Source: Candidatus Heimdallarchaeota archaeon
GTDB lineage: Archaea > Asgardarchaeota > Heimdallarchaeia > JABLTI01
Direction: 5' to 3'
DNA length: 48,165 nt
Assembly: GCA_030614005.1 (NCBI GenBank)
Contig: JAUWKS010000024.1
Location: forward strand, 1-48,165
Below are positions 8,129 through 18,494 of the stretch, piece by piece; the stretch's first letter is position 1; every line of letters starts with the position of its first letter. A program made the position numbers and the translations under genes. The notes under the pieces were generated by a model. It was not told the DNA's origin. It saw only the letters and a list, made by a program, of their open reading frames with translations, and ran no database searches.

Positions 8129-9043
8129 TTGGATAAAAAAAGGAAAATTGTTGAATCTGTTCCAAATTATAGCGAAGGAACTGATGGAAAAGTCGTTGAA
8201 GCAATTGTCGATGAAATACGAAAAACACCAAAAACAAACATCATCGATATACAATACGATTCTGATTACAATAGAGCAGTAATTACCTTCGTTGGTGAAC
8301 CGGAAGCAGTATTACAAGCAAATATTGCTGCATCAAAGAAAGCTCTTGAACTAATTGATATGACAAAACACAAAGGTCAACATCCACGCATTGGTGCAAC
8401 AGATGTAGTGCCATTTGTGCCTGCTCAGAATGTTTCAATGGAAGAATGTATTGAACTTTCTAAGAAATATGCAGAAGCTATGGCTACCGAAGGTGTTCCA
8501 ATTTACCTCTATGAAGAGGCTGCAACAAGACCTGAGCGTCGGGACATAGATAATATTCGTGTTGGAGATTACGAAGGATTACGCGAAACTATCAAAACAA
8601 ATCCAGATCACAAACCAGACTTTGGTCCTTCAGAATTCCATCCAAAAGGTGGTGCAACAGTAACCGGAGCAAGAATGGCTTTGGTTTGTTTAAACATCAA
8701 TTTAGGAACCACAAATGTCAAAGTTGCTAAAAGAGTAGCTCGAAGAGTGCATCTTGCTTCAGGTGGGTTAGTTAACATTAAAGCAATGGGCACAGCAATT
8801 GAAGGTAAGGATTATGTTCAAGTTGGTATTAGTAATATCAATTTTAAGAAAACGCCAATGTATAGACAGTTAGAACTTGTTCGGATTGAAGCTGCAAGAT
8901 ATGGTGTATCAGTTATCGGAACTGAACTTGTTGGACCAATTCCTTTAGAATCAGTGCTAAATTCTCTCGAGTATTATCTTCAAATAAACAATCCCAAGCA
9001 CTTGAAAGAAGAACACTTAATCGAACACTATTTCGATTTTTAA
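8129..9043 (+). CDS. ftcD: Glutamate formimidoyltransferase
   Basis: The product transfers the formimino group of N-formimino-L-glutamate to a tetrahydropterin, the last step of histidine degradation to glutamate. At 304 aa it matches the formiminotransferase domain alone; no cyclodeaminase domain is fused. Typical motifs are SVPNYSEG (~10-17), GQHPRIGATDVVPFVP (~83-98, with the conserved His) and HPKGGATVTGARMAL in the C-terminal subdomain. The start is TTG, six bases after GAGGAGA (8117-8123). It converges on hutI, and hutU follows, so three of the four Hut steps are here; histidine ammonia-lyase is not. The organism also encodes Ftr and Mch, so the acceptor could be tetrahydromethanopterin (inference). 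Confidence 0.92.
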   Translation: MDKKRKIVESVPNYSEGTDGKVVEAIVDEIRKTPKTNIIDIQYDSDYNRAVITFVGEPEAVLQANIAASKKALELIDMTKHKGQHPRIGATDVVPFVPAQNVSMEECIELSKKYAEAMATEGVPIYLYEEAATRPERRDIDNIRVGDYEGLRETIKTNPDHKPDFGPSEFHPKGGATVTGARMALVCLNINLGTTNVKVAKRVARRVHLASGGLVNIKAMGTAIEGKDYVQVGISNINFKKTPMYRQLELVRIEAARYGVSVIGTELVGPIPLESVLNSLEYYLQINNPKHLKEEHLIEHYFDF

Positions 9044-9058
9044 GTCAAATAATAGATT

Positions 9059-9077
9059 TTGCGAGTAAAACTCGCAA
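9059..9077. terminator. Hairpin terminator between convergent ftcD and hutI
   Basis: TTGCGAG (9059-9065) pairs with CTCGCAA (9071-9077) around a five-base loop. On the plus strand it is followed by a T-rich run, TTTAATCTTTTTT. It lies 16 nt after the ftcD stop and just before the hutI stop, so it may serve both directions. Confidence 0.6.
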
Positions 9078-9088
9078 TTTAATCTTTT

Positions 9089-10378
9089 TTAATTTTCAAT
9101 AACTATTAGACCATTTTTGATAACTTTGGAGACAAGGTTTACTCCAAACTGGTATGATAAGAAATAATGATTTGCAACATCAAAAATTACTATATCAGCT
9201 TTTTTACCAACTTCCAAACTACCAACAGTACTTTCTCTTTGAATTGCACATGCAGCATTAATTGTTGCTGCTGTTAAGGCTTCAGCGGGAGACATTTTCA
9301 TGTTATAACAAGAAAGAACAATTACCATTAACATAGATTCTGTCCAACAATTTGGATTAAGATCTGTAGCAATAGCAACTGGTATACCATATTCAATCAT
9401 CTTCCTTGCAGGCGCGTAATCTTTCATCATTAAACAAAAGGGAGTGCCTGGTAACAAAGTAGCAATAACCTTTTCTTTAGCCATTGCTTTCAAACCTTCA
9501 TCATTTGACTGGAGTAAGTGCCCTGTTTGAACTGCCTGTAATTCTGCAGCAAGAGCAGCACCATTTGTATCAACAATTTCATCAATATGAATAACAGATT
9601 TTATGCTGCGTTTTTTTGCAGCAAGTAATATTTTTCGAGTTTGCTCTATTGAAAAAATACCCTTTTCACAAAAGACATCGCAAAATTCAGCAAGGCTTTG
9701 TTCTTCTATTATTGGAAGCATTTCATTGATGATCAAATCAACATATTCATCTGTTCTTCCTTTATATTCAGGAGGTATAGCATGAGCTCCGAGAAAAGTA
9801 GCAACTAAATCTATTGGATGCTGTTTGTCCAGTTCCTTGATTGCTTTGAGTGATTTTATTTCAGCTTCTACAGATAAACCATAACCAGATTTTGCCTCTA
9901 CTGTAGTGGTGCCGTATTGAAGCATTTTATCTAGTATATTTGCTCCATTTTTTACTAAATCTTCTATTGAAGCTTTTCTAGTTTCTCTGACAGTTTTCAG
10001 AATTCCTCCACCTGATTCAAGAATTTCTAAATAGGTTTTACCAGCGAGTTTCATAGATAGTTCATTTTCCCGAGAACCAGAAAAAATAAGGTGAACGTGT
10101 GGATCCACAAATCCAGGGGTAACCAATTTACCAGTAGCATCTACAACTGCTGTTTGATTACCAATTTTCATTTTCTTTAGAAACTCATCTGAAGTGCCAA
10201 CGAAAATTATCTTATCGTTTTTTATAGCAATTGCTCCATCTTTAATAATAGCTAATTCACTCATTGCCTTACCAACACGTGGTGCACCAATCTTTGAGTC
10301 CATGGTGACCAATTCATTTGCATGTAAAATTACTAAATCAGGAATTTCTTTACTAAAATCACTCTTATTGGAGGACAC
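9089..10378 (-). CDS. hutI: Imidazolonepropionase
   Basis: The product hydrolyses 4-imidazolone-5-propanoate to N-formimino-L-glutamate. It is a 429-aa amidohydrolase-superfamily protein of normal length. The metal-binding HxH lies in FVDPHVHLIFSG (H94, H96), the family signatures are ESGGGIL (~121-127) and EAKSGYGL (~161-168), a further zinc region is HIDEIVDTNGA, and the catalytic Asp is in ATDLNPNCW. The start is GTG, with AGGAG about nine bases upstream. It diverges from hutU; the 160-nt AT-rich gap at 10379-10548 should hold both promoters. Confidence 0.95.
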   Translation of the reverse strand: MSSNKSDFSKEIPDLVILHANELVTMDSKIGAPRVGKAMSELAIIKDGAIAIKNDKIIFVGTSDEFLKKMKIGNQTAVVDATGKLVTPGFVDPHVHLIFSGSRENELSMKLAGKTYLEILESGGGILKTVRETRKASIEDLVKNGANILDKMLQYGTTTVEAKSGYGLSVEAEIKSLKAIKELDKQHPIDLVATFLGAHAIPPEYKGRTDEYVDLIINEMLPIIEEQSLAEFCDVFCEKGIFSIEQTRKILLAAKKRSIKSVIHIDEIVDTNGAALAAELQAVQTGHLLQSNDEGLKAMAKEKVIATLLPGTPFCLMMKDYAPARKMIEYGIPVAIATDLNPNCWTESMLMVIVLSCYNMKMSPAEALTAATINAACAIQRESTVGSLEVGKKADIVIFDVANHYFLSYQFGVNLVSKVIKNGLIVIEN

Positions 10379-10548
10379 TTTCTTACACTCCTATTTACTG
10401 AACAAATCCTTCAAGGGATAGACCTTTTAATAAATTTCCTTTAATAGATAGAAAAAATATAACAAATATTTAAAAAATCTAAAATAGGCATAAGATATCA
10501 TATAGAAGTTCGTTTAGTAACGAATGAAATCAACAGGAATTGTTTAGT

Positions 10549-12369
10549 TTGACGGATCTAAAGAAGGAAATCGAAGTTTATGATCGACCTATGTATATGG
10601 ATTTGAAACCTGAAAAATCACTTGAAGCTGATGAAAGTGATAAAATTCTTCATTGTAAAACTTGGGATACAGAAGCGGCACTCCGAATGCTTTACAATAA
10701 TCTTAATCCAAAAGTTGCGCGTAACTGGGAAGAACTAATTGTTTATGGTGGCTCAGGTAGAGCAGCTCGTAATTGGAAAGAGTTTCACAAAATCGTTAGA
10801 GCACTAAAGGAACTCGAACCCGACGAGACACTTTGTATTCAATCCGGAAAAGCAGTTTATATTGCTCCAACGCATACAGAAGCACCTCGAGTGATTATTG
10901 CTAATTCAAATTTGGTTGGCAATTGGGCTACTCAAGGTTATTTCGATGATTTAGATCGTCTTGGATTAATGATGTATGGACAAATGACTGCTGGCAGTTG
11001 GATATACATTGGTACTCAAGGAATTCTTCAAGGAACCTATGAGAGTTTTGCTGCTTCTGCAAAGATTGATTTCAATGCAGATTCTTTGGCTGGAAAACTC
11101 ATCCTAACGGGAGGTATGGGAGCAATGTCGGGTGCGCAACCAATGGCAGCAACGTTGAATGATGCAGTTATTCTCGATGTTGAAGTTAAAGAATCAGAAA
11201 TCGCTCGTAAAGTAGAAGAAGATTACTGTGATAGATTAACCACTAGTCTTGATGAAGCTATTGAATGGGCAATGGAAGCAAAGAAGAAGAAAGAACCTCT
11301 CTCGATTGGTTTAGTTGGCAACGCAGCTGAAACTCATCCAGAATTAGTAAAAAGGGGAATTATTCCTGACATAGTTACAGATCAAACTAGTGCACATGAA
11401 GTAAAGAAATATGTTCCTGTTGGTTATGACAAGAATTATGTAGAATTGCTTGAAAGTGGTGTGAAAATACGAGAAGGAGAATATGTACGTGAATCCTTCA
11501 AAGCAATGGCTTCACATGTAAAAGCAATGATCGATATGCAAGCAAAAGGGGCTATTGTTTTCGATTATGGAAATGCTATAAGAAATCAAGTAGAACTTGC
11601 ACTTAATATTGTTAATAATAGAGCTCCACCAGAAAATAACATGACGGGAGAAGATGTAGCAGATCTAAAACAACACCTTAAGAAAATAGGCATACAATCT
11701 GTTCGAAATGAGCAAGGTGGATATGTTTTTCCAGGATTTGTTCTGAAATACGTTCGACCACTATTCTGTGAAGGAAAAGGACCGTTTAGATGGGCTTGTC
11801 TTTCTGGTAGTGCTAAAGATTTAGCTGCTATCGACGATGCATTACTCTCCACATTCCCTGATGATAAACCACTCACACGATGGATTGATCGTGTAAGAGA
11901 AAAAGTGCCCATATTAGGATTGCCTACAAGAATTTGCTGGTTAGGGTATGGTGAACGGGCGAAATTTGGTTTAATTATTAATGACTTAATCAAAGATGGA
12001 ACAGTAACTGCACCTGTTGTTATTGGCAGAGATCATCTTGATTGTGGTTCTGTTGCTTCCCCAAGCAGAGAAACTGAAGGTATGAAAGATGGTAGTGATG
12101 CTATTGCTGATTGGCCATTGCTTAATTTCGCACTCAATGGTATAAATGGAGCTAGTTGGGTTTCATTCCATCATGGTGGTGGAGTCGGTATCGGTAATTC
12201 CTTACATGCAGGAATGGTTATCGTTGCAGATGGCTCTCCGGAAAGAGAAAAAAGATTACAAAGAGTTCTCACTATTGATCCTGGAATAGGCATTGCTAGA
12301 CATGCAGATGCAGGCTATGATAAAGCAATTAGAATAGCTGAAGAACGAAAAATCAAAATACCAAAATAA
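10549..12369 (+). CDS. hutU: Urocanate hydratase
   Basis: The product adds water to urocanate to give 4-imidazolone-5-propanoate, using tightly bound NAD+. Family hallmarks are [11 protein letters not shown] near the N-terminus, [12 protein letters not shown], the dinucleotide-binding [29 protein letters not shown] and the terminal [18 protein letters not shown]. At ~607 aa it is longer than the usual ~555-aa bacterial enzyme but colinear. I prefer TTG 10549 because AGGA (10534-10537) is then 11 nt upstream; TTG 10540 would sit almost on the site. nadE follows after 18 nt, which suggests co-transcription. Confidence 0.95.
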   Translation: MTDLKKEIEVYDRPMYMDLKPEKSLEADESDKILHCKTWDTEAALRMLYNNLNPKVARNWEELIVYGGSGRAARNWKEFHKIVRALKELEPDETLCIQSGKAVYIAPTHTEAPRVIIANSNLVGNWATQGYFDDLDRLGLMMYGQMTAGSWIYIGTQGILQGTYESFAASAKIDFNADSLAGKLILTGGMGAMSGAQPMAATLNDAVILDVEVKESEIARKVEEDYCDRLTTSLDEAIEWAMEAKKKKEPLSIGLVGNAAETHPELVKRGIIPDIVTDQTSAHEVKKYVPVGYDKNYVELLESGVKIREGEYVRESFKAMASHVKAMIDMQAKGAIVFDYGNAIRNQVELALNIVNNRAPPENNMTGEDVADLKQHLKKIGIQSVRNEQGGYVFPGFVLKYVRPLFCEGKGPFRWACLSGSAKDLAAIDDALLSTFPDDKPLTRWIDRVREKVPILGLPTRICWLGYGERAKFGLIINDLIKDGTVTAPVVIGRDHLDCGSVASPSRETEGMKDGSDAIADWPLLNFALNGINGASWVSFHHGGGVGIGNSLHAGMVIVADGSPEREKRLQRVLTIDPGIGIARHADAGYDKAIRIAEERKIKIPK

Positions 12370-12387
12370 TGTGTTAGGTGCTACAAA

Positions 12388-13179
12388 ATGAGTTTAGATA
12401 GTTCAGCATTTGATATTGACTGTGATGCTATTTCAGCGAAAGTAGAGCATTTTATCAAAGAATATGTTGAGAATTCCAAAACGAAAGGTGTCGTTGTAGG
12501 TATTAGTGGTGGAATTGATTCAGCAGTTTCTGTAGCTCTCGCAGTTCGAGCATTAGGGAAAGAAAAAGTACTCGGTCTTATTCTTCCAAATGCTGCACTT
12601 AACCAAAAATACGAGAAAGATGCTCGTGAACTAGCTGAGCAATTAGGTATTGAAGTAAGGAAAATATCAATTGCAGGTATGGTTGATGCTTTCAAAGCAA
12701 GTGTAGACAAAGAATTTTTGGAAAACCGACTTGTTGTTGGCAATGCAATGGCGCGAAGTAGAATGGTTCTTTTGTATGCCCATGCAAATTATCTAAACTA
12801 CCTCGTTCTCGGTACTAGTAATAAAACAGAAATCTTAGTTGGTTATGTTACCAAATATGGAGATGGTGGAGCAGACTTTGAACCCTGTGGGGGATTATAC
12901 AAAACCCACATCTGTACACTTGCAAAGTACTTGGATATTCCAAAAGACATCATTACTAAACCTCCTTCTGCAGGACTTTGGGATGGACAAACGGATGAAG
13001 GAGAATTAGGTATTACTTATAAGCTTCTGGACAAAGTGCTTCTAGGTTTTGAGAAAGATTATTCCCATGAAAAAATTGCCAAAGAACTTGAAATAGATAT
13101 TGCCATAATTAAGAAAGTTGAACATATGGTCAAGAAGTCAGAACATAAAAGAAATATGCCCCCAATTTTGGAGTTTTGA
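12388..13179 (+). CDS. nadE: NH3-dependent NAD+ synthetase
   Basis: The product amidates deamido-NAD with ammonia and ATP, the last step of NAD synthesis. The 263-aa size is the short ammonia-only form, without a glutaminase domain. The PP-loop SGGIDSA (40-46) binds ATP. Further family motifs are LGTSNKTEILVGYVTKYGDG and KPPSAGLWDGQTDE. ATG 12388 has AGGTG 10-14 bases upstream. It follows hutU by 18 nt; since HutU needs NAD+, the linkage makes functional sense but may be incidental. Confidence 0.95.
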   Translation: MSLDSSAFDIDCDAISAKVEHFIKEYVENSKTKGVVVGISGGIDSAVSVALAVRALGKEKVLGLILPNAALNQKYEKDARELAEQLGIEVRKISIAGMVDAFKASVDKEFLENRLVVGNAMARSRMVLLYAHANYLNYLVLGTSNKTEILVGYVTKYGDGGADFEPCGGLYKTHICTLAKYLDIPKDIITKPPSAGLWDGQTDEGELGITYKLLDKVLLGFEKDYSHEKIAKELEIDIAIIKKVEHMVKKSEHKRNMPPILEF

Positions 13180-13259
13180 TGAGTAATTTCATTTGAAGAG
13201 ACTAGTAGTTTATATCTCTATTTGGCAAGATATTTTTATGGGGGAATGGTTATTTCCCA

Positions 13260-14000
13260 ATGCAGAAAAATGGATGGTTAACTTTGATGAGTGGTTTACT
13301 GAACTTCCCAGATTTTGAAGAGTTAATTTTTGGAGAAAAAATTGATTCCAAAATAACGAAAAGTAAATTAGTACATATTTATGGCAAAGCGGGTTCGGGA
13401 AAAACTACAGTAGCGATTCAATTAGCCATTGGTTACTGTTTAAAAAATAAAAAAGTCATTTATATTGATACAGAAGGGAAGGTTTCTGGTGAAAAAATTA
13501 GTAACATTGCCTCAGAAGAAAATTTTGAAAAAGTGAATAAAAATATTAGAATCTATTTTCCAAATGATTTTGATACTCAACATGATTTAATTCAAAAATT
13601 GGAATTCTATATATCTAATCAGAATATCGGTGCAATTATTATTGATACAATAACCAACCTCTATCGACAAGCAATGCTTTTTAAAAAAGATACCAATATA
13701 TTGTATGAAAAATTAGCATTCGAAGTGGCATTTTTGAGGAAACTATCTCGAGATAAGAACATCTCAATTATATTAGTTAATCAGGCTACAATGCCTAAAG
13801 CAATTAAAAATGAGGATGACTCTTTAAGCTATAAGTATGAGCGAATTAATCCCGTAGCAAAAGCCATAATGAGTTATTGGGCAGATAGAGAAATCATTTT
13901 AGTTAGTCACGGTTGGGGGAACTTTGAGGCAAGAATTCCAGGTGAATTTGAGCGAAGAGTTAAATTTAGTATTGACTCCAATGGTATAGCACCTCGGTAG
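13260..14000 (+). CDS. radB: RadB, archaeal RecA-family recombination protein
   Basis: This 246-aa RecA/RadA-like ATPase is of the short RadB type, lacking the N-terminal HhH domain of RadA. Walker A is YGKAGSGKTT (41-50), and Walker B is the hydrophobic strand GAIIIDTIT. The ILVNQA segment corresponds to the DNA-binding L2 region start, and the C-terminal REIILVSHGWGNFEARI is RadB-like. RadB is thought to act as a recombination mediator in Euryarchaeota-like lineages. ATG 13260 has GGGG upstream; the internal ATG 13287 (MSGLLNFPDF) is an alternative. It ends in TAG and is in the same frame as the next gene. Confidence 0.88.
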   Translation: MQKNGWLTLMSGLLNFPDFEELIFGEKIDSKITKSKLVHIYGKAGSGKTTVAIQLAIGYCLKNKKVIYIDTEGKVSGEKISNIASEENFEKVNKNIRIYFPNDFDTQHDLIQKLEFYISNQNIGAIIIDTITNLYRQAMLFKKDTNILYEKLAFEVAFLRKLSRDKNISIILVNQATMPKAIKNEDDSLSYKYERINPVAKAIMSYWADREIILVSHGWGNFEARIPGEFERRVKFSIDSNGIAPR

Positions 14001-14024
14001 AAACAAGTCTTTCAAGTGAAGAAA

Positions 14025-15047
14025 ATGACTCAAGAAGAACAAGCAAACTCTGAAAATAAGAGTGATGAAGAACAAAATTTTGATGAGCATCCAGAAGTAA
14101 TTGAATTGCAAAAAAACCTTACTGGGATGAGTAAGGATCTAATGAAAAAAAACACTGATGGCATTAGAGCAGATATTTCTCAAATATCATCAAAAATAGA
14201 TCAATTGAAAAAAGCAAGAGCTGAACATAATGCTGATGCTAGACATCATCGAAATATGCGGAACAATGTTTCAGATGAAAAATTCGCTATTATAGAAAAA
14301 TTGAGAGAAGAAGCTACTAATGAGAAAGAACTCAGAGAGAAGTGCAATGAACAAATTCGAAATAATAAAGCAAGACGTGAAGAAGTCAAAGAAGAAATTA
14401 GAGCTGCTTGGACTAAAGTAAAGGAGTTACGAGAACGATACTATAAAATGAAGGATGAAGTTGGAGTGATGCCAGAGCAACTAACAGATGAAATTAGAGA
14501 TTTGGAATGGCAGCAACAAACAACACAATTAACTCCAGATGAAGATGCAGCTATGACGAAAAGGATAATAGAATTGTATGAAAAAGCTTATTCTGCACAT
14601 ATTATTGGATATTCTTCAGATGAAACAGAAAAAGCAGTCGAGTTCGCAAAAGCATTGTCAGAAGAACATGATACCGCACATCAAAATGTTCTCGAGTATG
14701 CAGAGAAAGGACAAGTTCACCATGAACGAATGACTAAACTTTACGAGAAAATAGACGAGTCCAGAGCAGGTGGAAGTGGTTTACATGAGAAATATATGGA
14801 TTCGCGTCAAGCAGCAGATATAGCTCATAAAAAAATAGTTGAATTGTATGAGAAAATCAAATTAAATCAACATTTACTAGATTTAATTGATGATGAACAA
14901 ATTAGAAGAAGACATGAGAAATCACAACAAATTAGAAAAGAGCGAATTCAGGAAACGAAAGAAAAACAATCTTCCAATAAACGGATGACTCTTGAGGAAT
15001 TAAGACTTTTAATGGGTGATGATGAAGAAGAAGATGAAGAAAAATAA
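14025..15047 (+). CDS. Archaeal coiled-coil protein (COG1340-like)
   Basis: This is a ~340-aa, highly charged, almost wholly helical protein with long heptad-like stretches and the acidic tail LLMGDDEEEDEEK. Length, position near information-processing genes and composition match the uncharacterised archaeal coiled-coil family COG1340. An in-frame GTG at 14016 would add three residues; ATG 14025 is chosen. There are no enzymatic motifs. The gap to radB is short (24 nt), so the two are probably one transcript. Cellular role is unknown. Confidence 0.75.
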   Translation: MTQEEQANSENKSDEEQNFDEHPEVIELQKNLTGMSKDLMKKNTDGIRADISQISSKIDQLKKARAEHNADARHHRNMRNNVSDEKFAIIEKLREEATNEKELREKCNEQIRNNKARREEVKEEIRAAWTKVKELRERYYKMKDEVGVMPEQLTDEIRDLEWQQQTTQLTPDEDAAMTKRIIELYEKAYSAHIIGYSSDETEKAVEFAKALSEEHDTAHQNVLEYAEKGQVHHERMTKLYEKIDESRAGGSGLHEKYMDSRQAADIAHKKIVELYEKIKLNQHLLDLIDDEQIRRRHEKSQQIRKERIQETKEKQSSNKRMTLEELRLLMGDDEEEDEEK

Positions 15048-15143
15048 AGAAGAGATAGTTAAAGATTAAATGGTAATATAATCGTAAAATTATTGAATGG
15101 TTAATTTTGAAATGCAAATGGAAGATTGTCGAAGGTAAGAATA

Positions 15144-17018
15144 ATGACTAGAATTGCTATTGTTGAGCGGGCTAAATGTAATAAAAAGAAATGTGCTCTC
15201 GAGTGTATCAATTTTTGCCCAGTAAACCGCACATCAGAAGACGAAGATTGTATTAGTCTTGATGAGACTACTGGGAAGGCAAAAATAATCGAGCTATTAT
15301 GTACTGGATGCGGTATTTGTATTAGAAAATGCCCTCGAACAGCTATTCAAATTATTAATCTTCCAGATGAACTTGAAACAGATTTAGTCCATAGATATGG
15401 TCGCAATGGTTTCAAACTATACCGATTACCTAAACCAAAACCAAACACAGTATTAGGATTAATAGGACAAAATGGTGCAGGAAAGTCAACTTCATTAAAT
15501 ATTCTTTCTGGACAATTAAAGCCAAATCTAGGGAGATGGGATGACCCTCCCGAATGGGAGGAAATAATTGAAACATTTAGAGGTTCTGAATTGCAGAATT
15601 ATTTTCAAGCTCTACAAAATAATGATTTGAAAGCAGCTATCAAACCTCAAGAAATTAGTGGATTACCCAAACATACCAAAGGTGTAGTTAAAGATCTAAT
15701 TACCAAAGTTGATGAAACTGGGGCAGTTGATGAAGTTAAGGCTTTACTAAACCTTGAAACGTTTTGGGAAAGAGATCTTTCGGTGCTTAGTGGTGGGGAA
15801 TTACAAAGAGTTGCTATTGCTGCAACCATTGTAAAAGATGCAGATGTCTATCTCTTTGATGAGCCTTCAAGTTTTCTTGATGTAAAAGAAAGAATGAACG
15901 CAGCTAAAGCAATCAGAACACTCATTTCTGATAAGAGAAGAATTGTAAATGTTGAACACGATCTTGCTGTTTGCGACGCTATTAGTGATCAAATTAGTAT
16001 GTATTATGGTTCCCCTGGAGCGTATGGTATAGTTACCAATCCAAGAGGAGTACGGGATGGTATCAATATTTTTCTGGATGGTTTTATTCCTGATGAAAAC
16101 ATGCGTTTTAGAGATTATTCAATTATATATAGTCGAGTACCTGCCCCAACAGATAGTGAAGGTAGTCATAAAATAGCACTCGATTACGGTAAATTCACTA
16201 AGGATTTCAACGGTTTCAAATTTGCAGCCAAGTCAGGTACTATTCATCAATCTGAAACAATAGGTATTATTGGTCCTAATGGTATTGGTAAAACTACTTT
16301 TGCTAAGATCCTTGCAGGGGATGAAACACCTACTACTGGTAAAGTGAGACTTGATGTTGATCTTCCAGAGATTTCTAAAGAGGAAAACGAAGAAGACGAC
16401 AAAATAAAAGAAAAGCAAGGAGTAAAAATCGCTCATAAACCTCAATACATAAACTTAGAGTTTGAGGGAACAGTTGAAGAATTCTTCCGCACAATTAGTG
16501 ACACATTATTAGCTGATCCTTGGACAAGAGCTGAAATAATTAGACCACTCAAAATTGAAAGTTTATTAACTAGAAATATCTCGGGCTTAAGTGGTGGTGA
16601 ATTACAAAAAATAGCTATTGCCGGAACACTTGCACAATCATGTGATATGTATTTGATTGACGAACCTAGTGCTTATCTGGATTCAGAAACAAGATTGATT
16701 GTTGGTAAAGTGATTCAAAAAATAGTTCGATCCAGTGGTAGAGCAGCATTCGTTATTGATCACGATCTTATGTTCATCGATTATCTTAGTGATAGTTTAA
16801 TGGTTTTTGAAGGAGAATCTGGAGTAAGTGGTAAAGTTAAGTCACCAACTACTTTGCGAAGAGGTATGAATAAATTCCTCAAAGCAGTAGATGTTACTTT
16901 CCGAAGAGATAAAGTCAGTGGACGACCTCGAGTTAATAAGAAGAATTCGAGATTAGATCGAACACAAAGAGATGTTGGCGAATTCTATTATGTCCCTACT
17001 TCATTAGAAAAAGAGTAA
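15144..17018 (+). CDS. abcE1: ABCE1 / Rli1 ribosome-recycling ATPase
   Basis: The product splits post-termination ribosomes in archaea and eukaryotes. An N-terminal Fe-S domain carries eight cysteines as two clusters (CNKKKCALECINFC and CTGCGICIRKC). There are two ABC domains: NBD1 with Walker A GQNGAGKST, signature LSGGELQRVAIA and Walker B region YLFDEPSSFLD, and NBD2 with GPNGIGKTT, LSGGELQKIAIA and YLIDEPSAYLD. At ~624 aa it is near family length (~590-600), the excess being mostly the acidic insert SKEENEEDDKIKEK before the second Q-loop. ATG 15144, with AAGGTA eight bases upstream, is preferred to the in-frame TTG at 15126. It converges on the epimerase gene 20 nt away. Confidence 0.97.
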   Translation: MTRIAIVERAKCNKKKCALECINFCPVNRTSEDEDCISLDETTGKAKIIELLCTGCGICIRKCPRTAIQIINLPDELETDLVHRYGRNGFKLYRLPKPKPNTVLGLIGQNGAGKSTSLNILSGQLKPNLGRWDDPPEWEEIIETFRGSELQNYFQALQNNDLKAAIKPQEISGLPKHTKGVVKDLITKVDETGAVDEVKALLNLETFWERDLSVLSGGELQRVAIAATIVKDADVYLFDEPSSFLDVKERMNAAKAIRTLISDKRRIVNVEHDLAVCDAISDQISMYYGSPGAYGIVTNPRGVRDGINIFLDGFIPDENMRFRDYSIIYSRVPAPTDSEGSHKIALDYGKFTKDFNGFKFAAKSGTIHQSETIGIIGPNGIGKTTFAKILAGDETPTTGKVRLDVDLPEISKEENEEDDKIKEKQGVKIAHKPQYINLEFEGTVEEFFRTISDTLLADPWTRAEIIRPLKIESLLTRNISGLSGGELQKIAIAGTLAQSCDMYLIDEPSAYLDSETRLIVGKVIQKIVRSSGRAAFVIDHDLMFIDYLSDSLMVFEGESGVSGKVKSPTTLRRGMNKFLKAVDVTFRRDKVSGRPRVNKKNSRLDRTQRDVGEFYYVPTSLEKE

Positions 17019-17038
17019 GAAAAAGTGAAGAATTACAG

Positions 17039-18460
17039 TTACATGAAATTAACTGTTTCTTCATCACTGGGATCTTGACCATAAATGCGTTCATGAGCCC
17101 ATGAAAATGGTCTTACTTTTTTATCCATTTCTTCAAGCAACCAATCCATGATCTTTTCACCAACATTTTCACCATAGATCTTCTTGGCATTTCTCATAGT
17201 CTTGATTGTTTCAGTATCTTCTTTGATGAATTCAACGATATTTTTGATATTTTCGGGAGTGGATGGTGGAACAAGGACATTGGATTGGGCATCAAAAATC
17301 GATTCCGGTCTATCGGTGTTAAAGCGCAGTGTTAAGCATAACACTTTTTGAATCTCGTTTAGTTCTTCCTGGATACTACCTGAATCAGTAAGCTCTGCAA
17401 AGCATTTGCCGCTCTTCCAAAATTCGATCACTTGACCATACTCTCTCCATAGTGGAGTGAAAATAAAATTATCGTATTTATCGTGAGCTTGTAAAACTTT
17501 CTTTCGTAAATTGAATTCTTCAAGAGCCCGCTTAGTAGCATTTAGTTCACACCAAGTTATTGGTACACCATCTTTAACAAGGTCTAATACACCACTAACA
17601 ATAGCTTTGAATCGTTTTGCAGTAAGATTACCACGACGATGAACGTCTACTCGTATCCAGTCATCATATTTCTCAAGATCCGGAAAGTCATCAAAAGCAG
17701 AGGTTTCTGGTTTGGGGACGAGATTTATGGCATCAACAACAGTATTTCCAACGACTCTAATTGATTTCTCAGGATATCCCTCTCTTAACAAATGCCCTCT
17801 TGCTGTCTCACAAGAAGCAAAGAGATATGATGCACCAGCTCCTGCAATAAAAGTATCCCATTGTTCCGGCCAAGGTTCAGCTCGATTCAATTCCCATTCA
17901 CCATACCATTGCTTTTGAATAAAATCTTGAACATCGGGAATTGTTTCTTTGAGCTGATTGATCTCATGGAAAGATTTTGGATGCATACCCCTAATTCCCG
18001 CTTCATTCTGGCCAACACCAGAGCGAGTAGACAGAAACCAAGCAGCAGAAACGATAGCTGCTGTCAGCGTATCACCATGAGGTATTGGTAAAACAACTCT
18101 CTTAGGATATTCCCTTTGTAACCATTTACCAATGTGACCTATTTTATAGAAAATTTCAACTGACTTTTGCAGTAAATCCCCTTTTATCTGTAAATCAATT
18201 AGCGGATTCATCTGAAATTCTTGTATTCCATGACCCAATAAATTATCGTAATGTTGACCTGTTGTTGTACATATCACAGGTATATTTTTCTTATTTGCCC
18301 AATAAAGAAGTGGGGCTTGCTTGTAGAAATCAGGTTTTGTCCCAATTGCAACCATTAAAATCCATTTACTTGTATCTGAACCTTCTATTACTTTTCTAAT
18401 TTCTTTTTCATTTACTTTTGGTGGGCTAAAATCTGGTTTTGGTTGCTCAAATGAAGTCAT
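17039..18460 (-). CDS. UDP-N-acetylglucosamine 2-epimerase-like protein
   Basis: This is a 473-aa GT-B-fold protein of the WecB/MnaA family, which interconverts UDP-GlcNAc and UDP-ManNAc for surface glycans or N-glycans. Recognisable motifs are VAIGTKPDFYKQAPL, TTTGQHYDNL, PHGDTLTAAI (usual VxGDT), NEAGIRG, VGNTVVDAI, DVHRRGNL (usual HRREN) and LTDSGSIQEE. It is about 100 aa longer than typical WecB (~370), with an added N-terminal 35 residues and an insert rich in Trp (QWYGEWELNRAEPWPEQW). The HRREN to HRRGN change is notable, so the exact substrate is uncertain. ATG 18460 lies ~35 nt below a good TATA box. Confidence 0.82.
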   Translation of the reverse strand: MTSFEQPKPDFSPPKVNEKEIRKVIEGSDTSKWILMVAIGTKPDFYKQAPLLYWANKKNIPVICTTTGQHYDNLLGHGIQEFQMNPLIDLQIKGDLLQKSVEIFYKIGHIGKWLQREYPKRVVLPIPHGDTLTAAIVSAAWFLSTRSGVGQNEAGIRGMHPKSFHEINQLKETIPDVQDFIQKQWYGEWELNRAEPWPEQWDTFIAGAGASYLFASCETARGHLLREGYPEKSIRVVGNTVVDAINLVPKPETSAFDDFPDLEKYDDWIRVDVHRRGNLTAKRFKAIVSGVLDLVKDGVPITWCELNATKRALEEFNLRKKVLQAHDKYDNFIFTPLWREYGQVIEFWKSGKCFAELTDSGSIQEELNEIQKVLCLTLRFNTDRPESIFDAQSNVLVPPSTPENIKNIVEFIKEDTETIKTMRNAKKIYGENVGEKIMDWLLEEMDKKVRPFSWAHERIYGQDPSDEETVNFM

Positions 18461-18494
18461 ATATAATCACTCTAATATCTACTGTGAAATAGAA

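Noticed and set aside
13998..14024. radB and the coiled-coil gene as one protein joined across TAG
   Set aside because: They are in the same frame, but each has normal family length and the second has its own start; a one-in-three coincidence.
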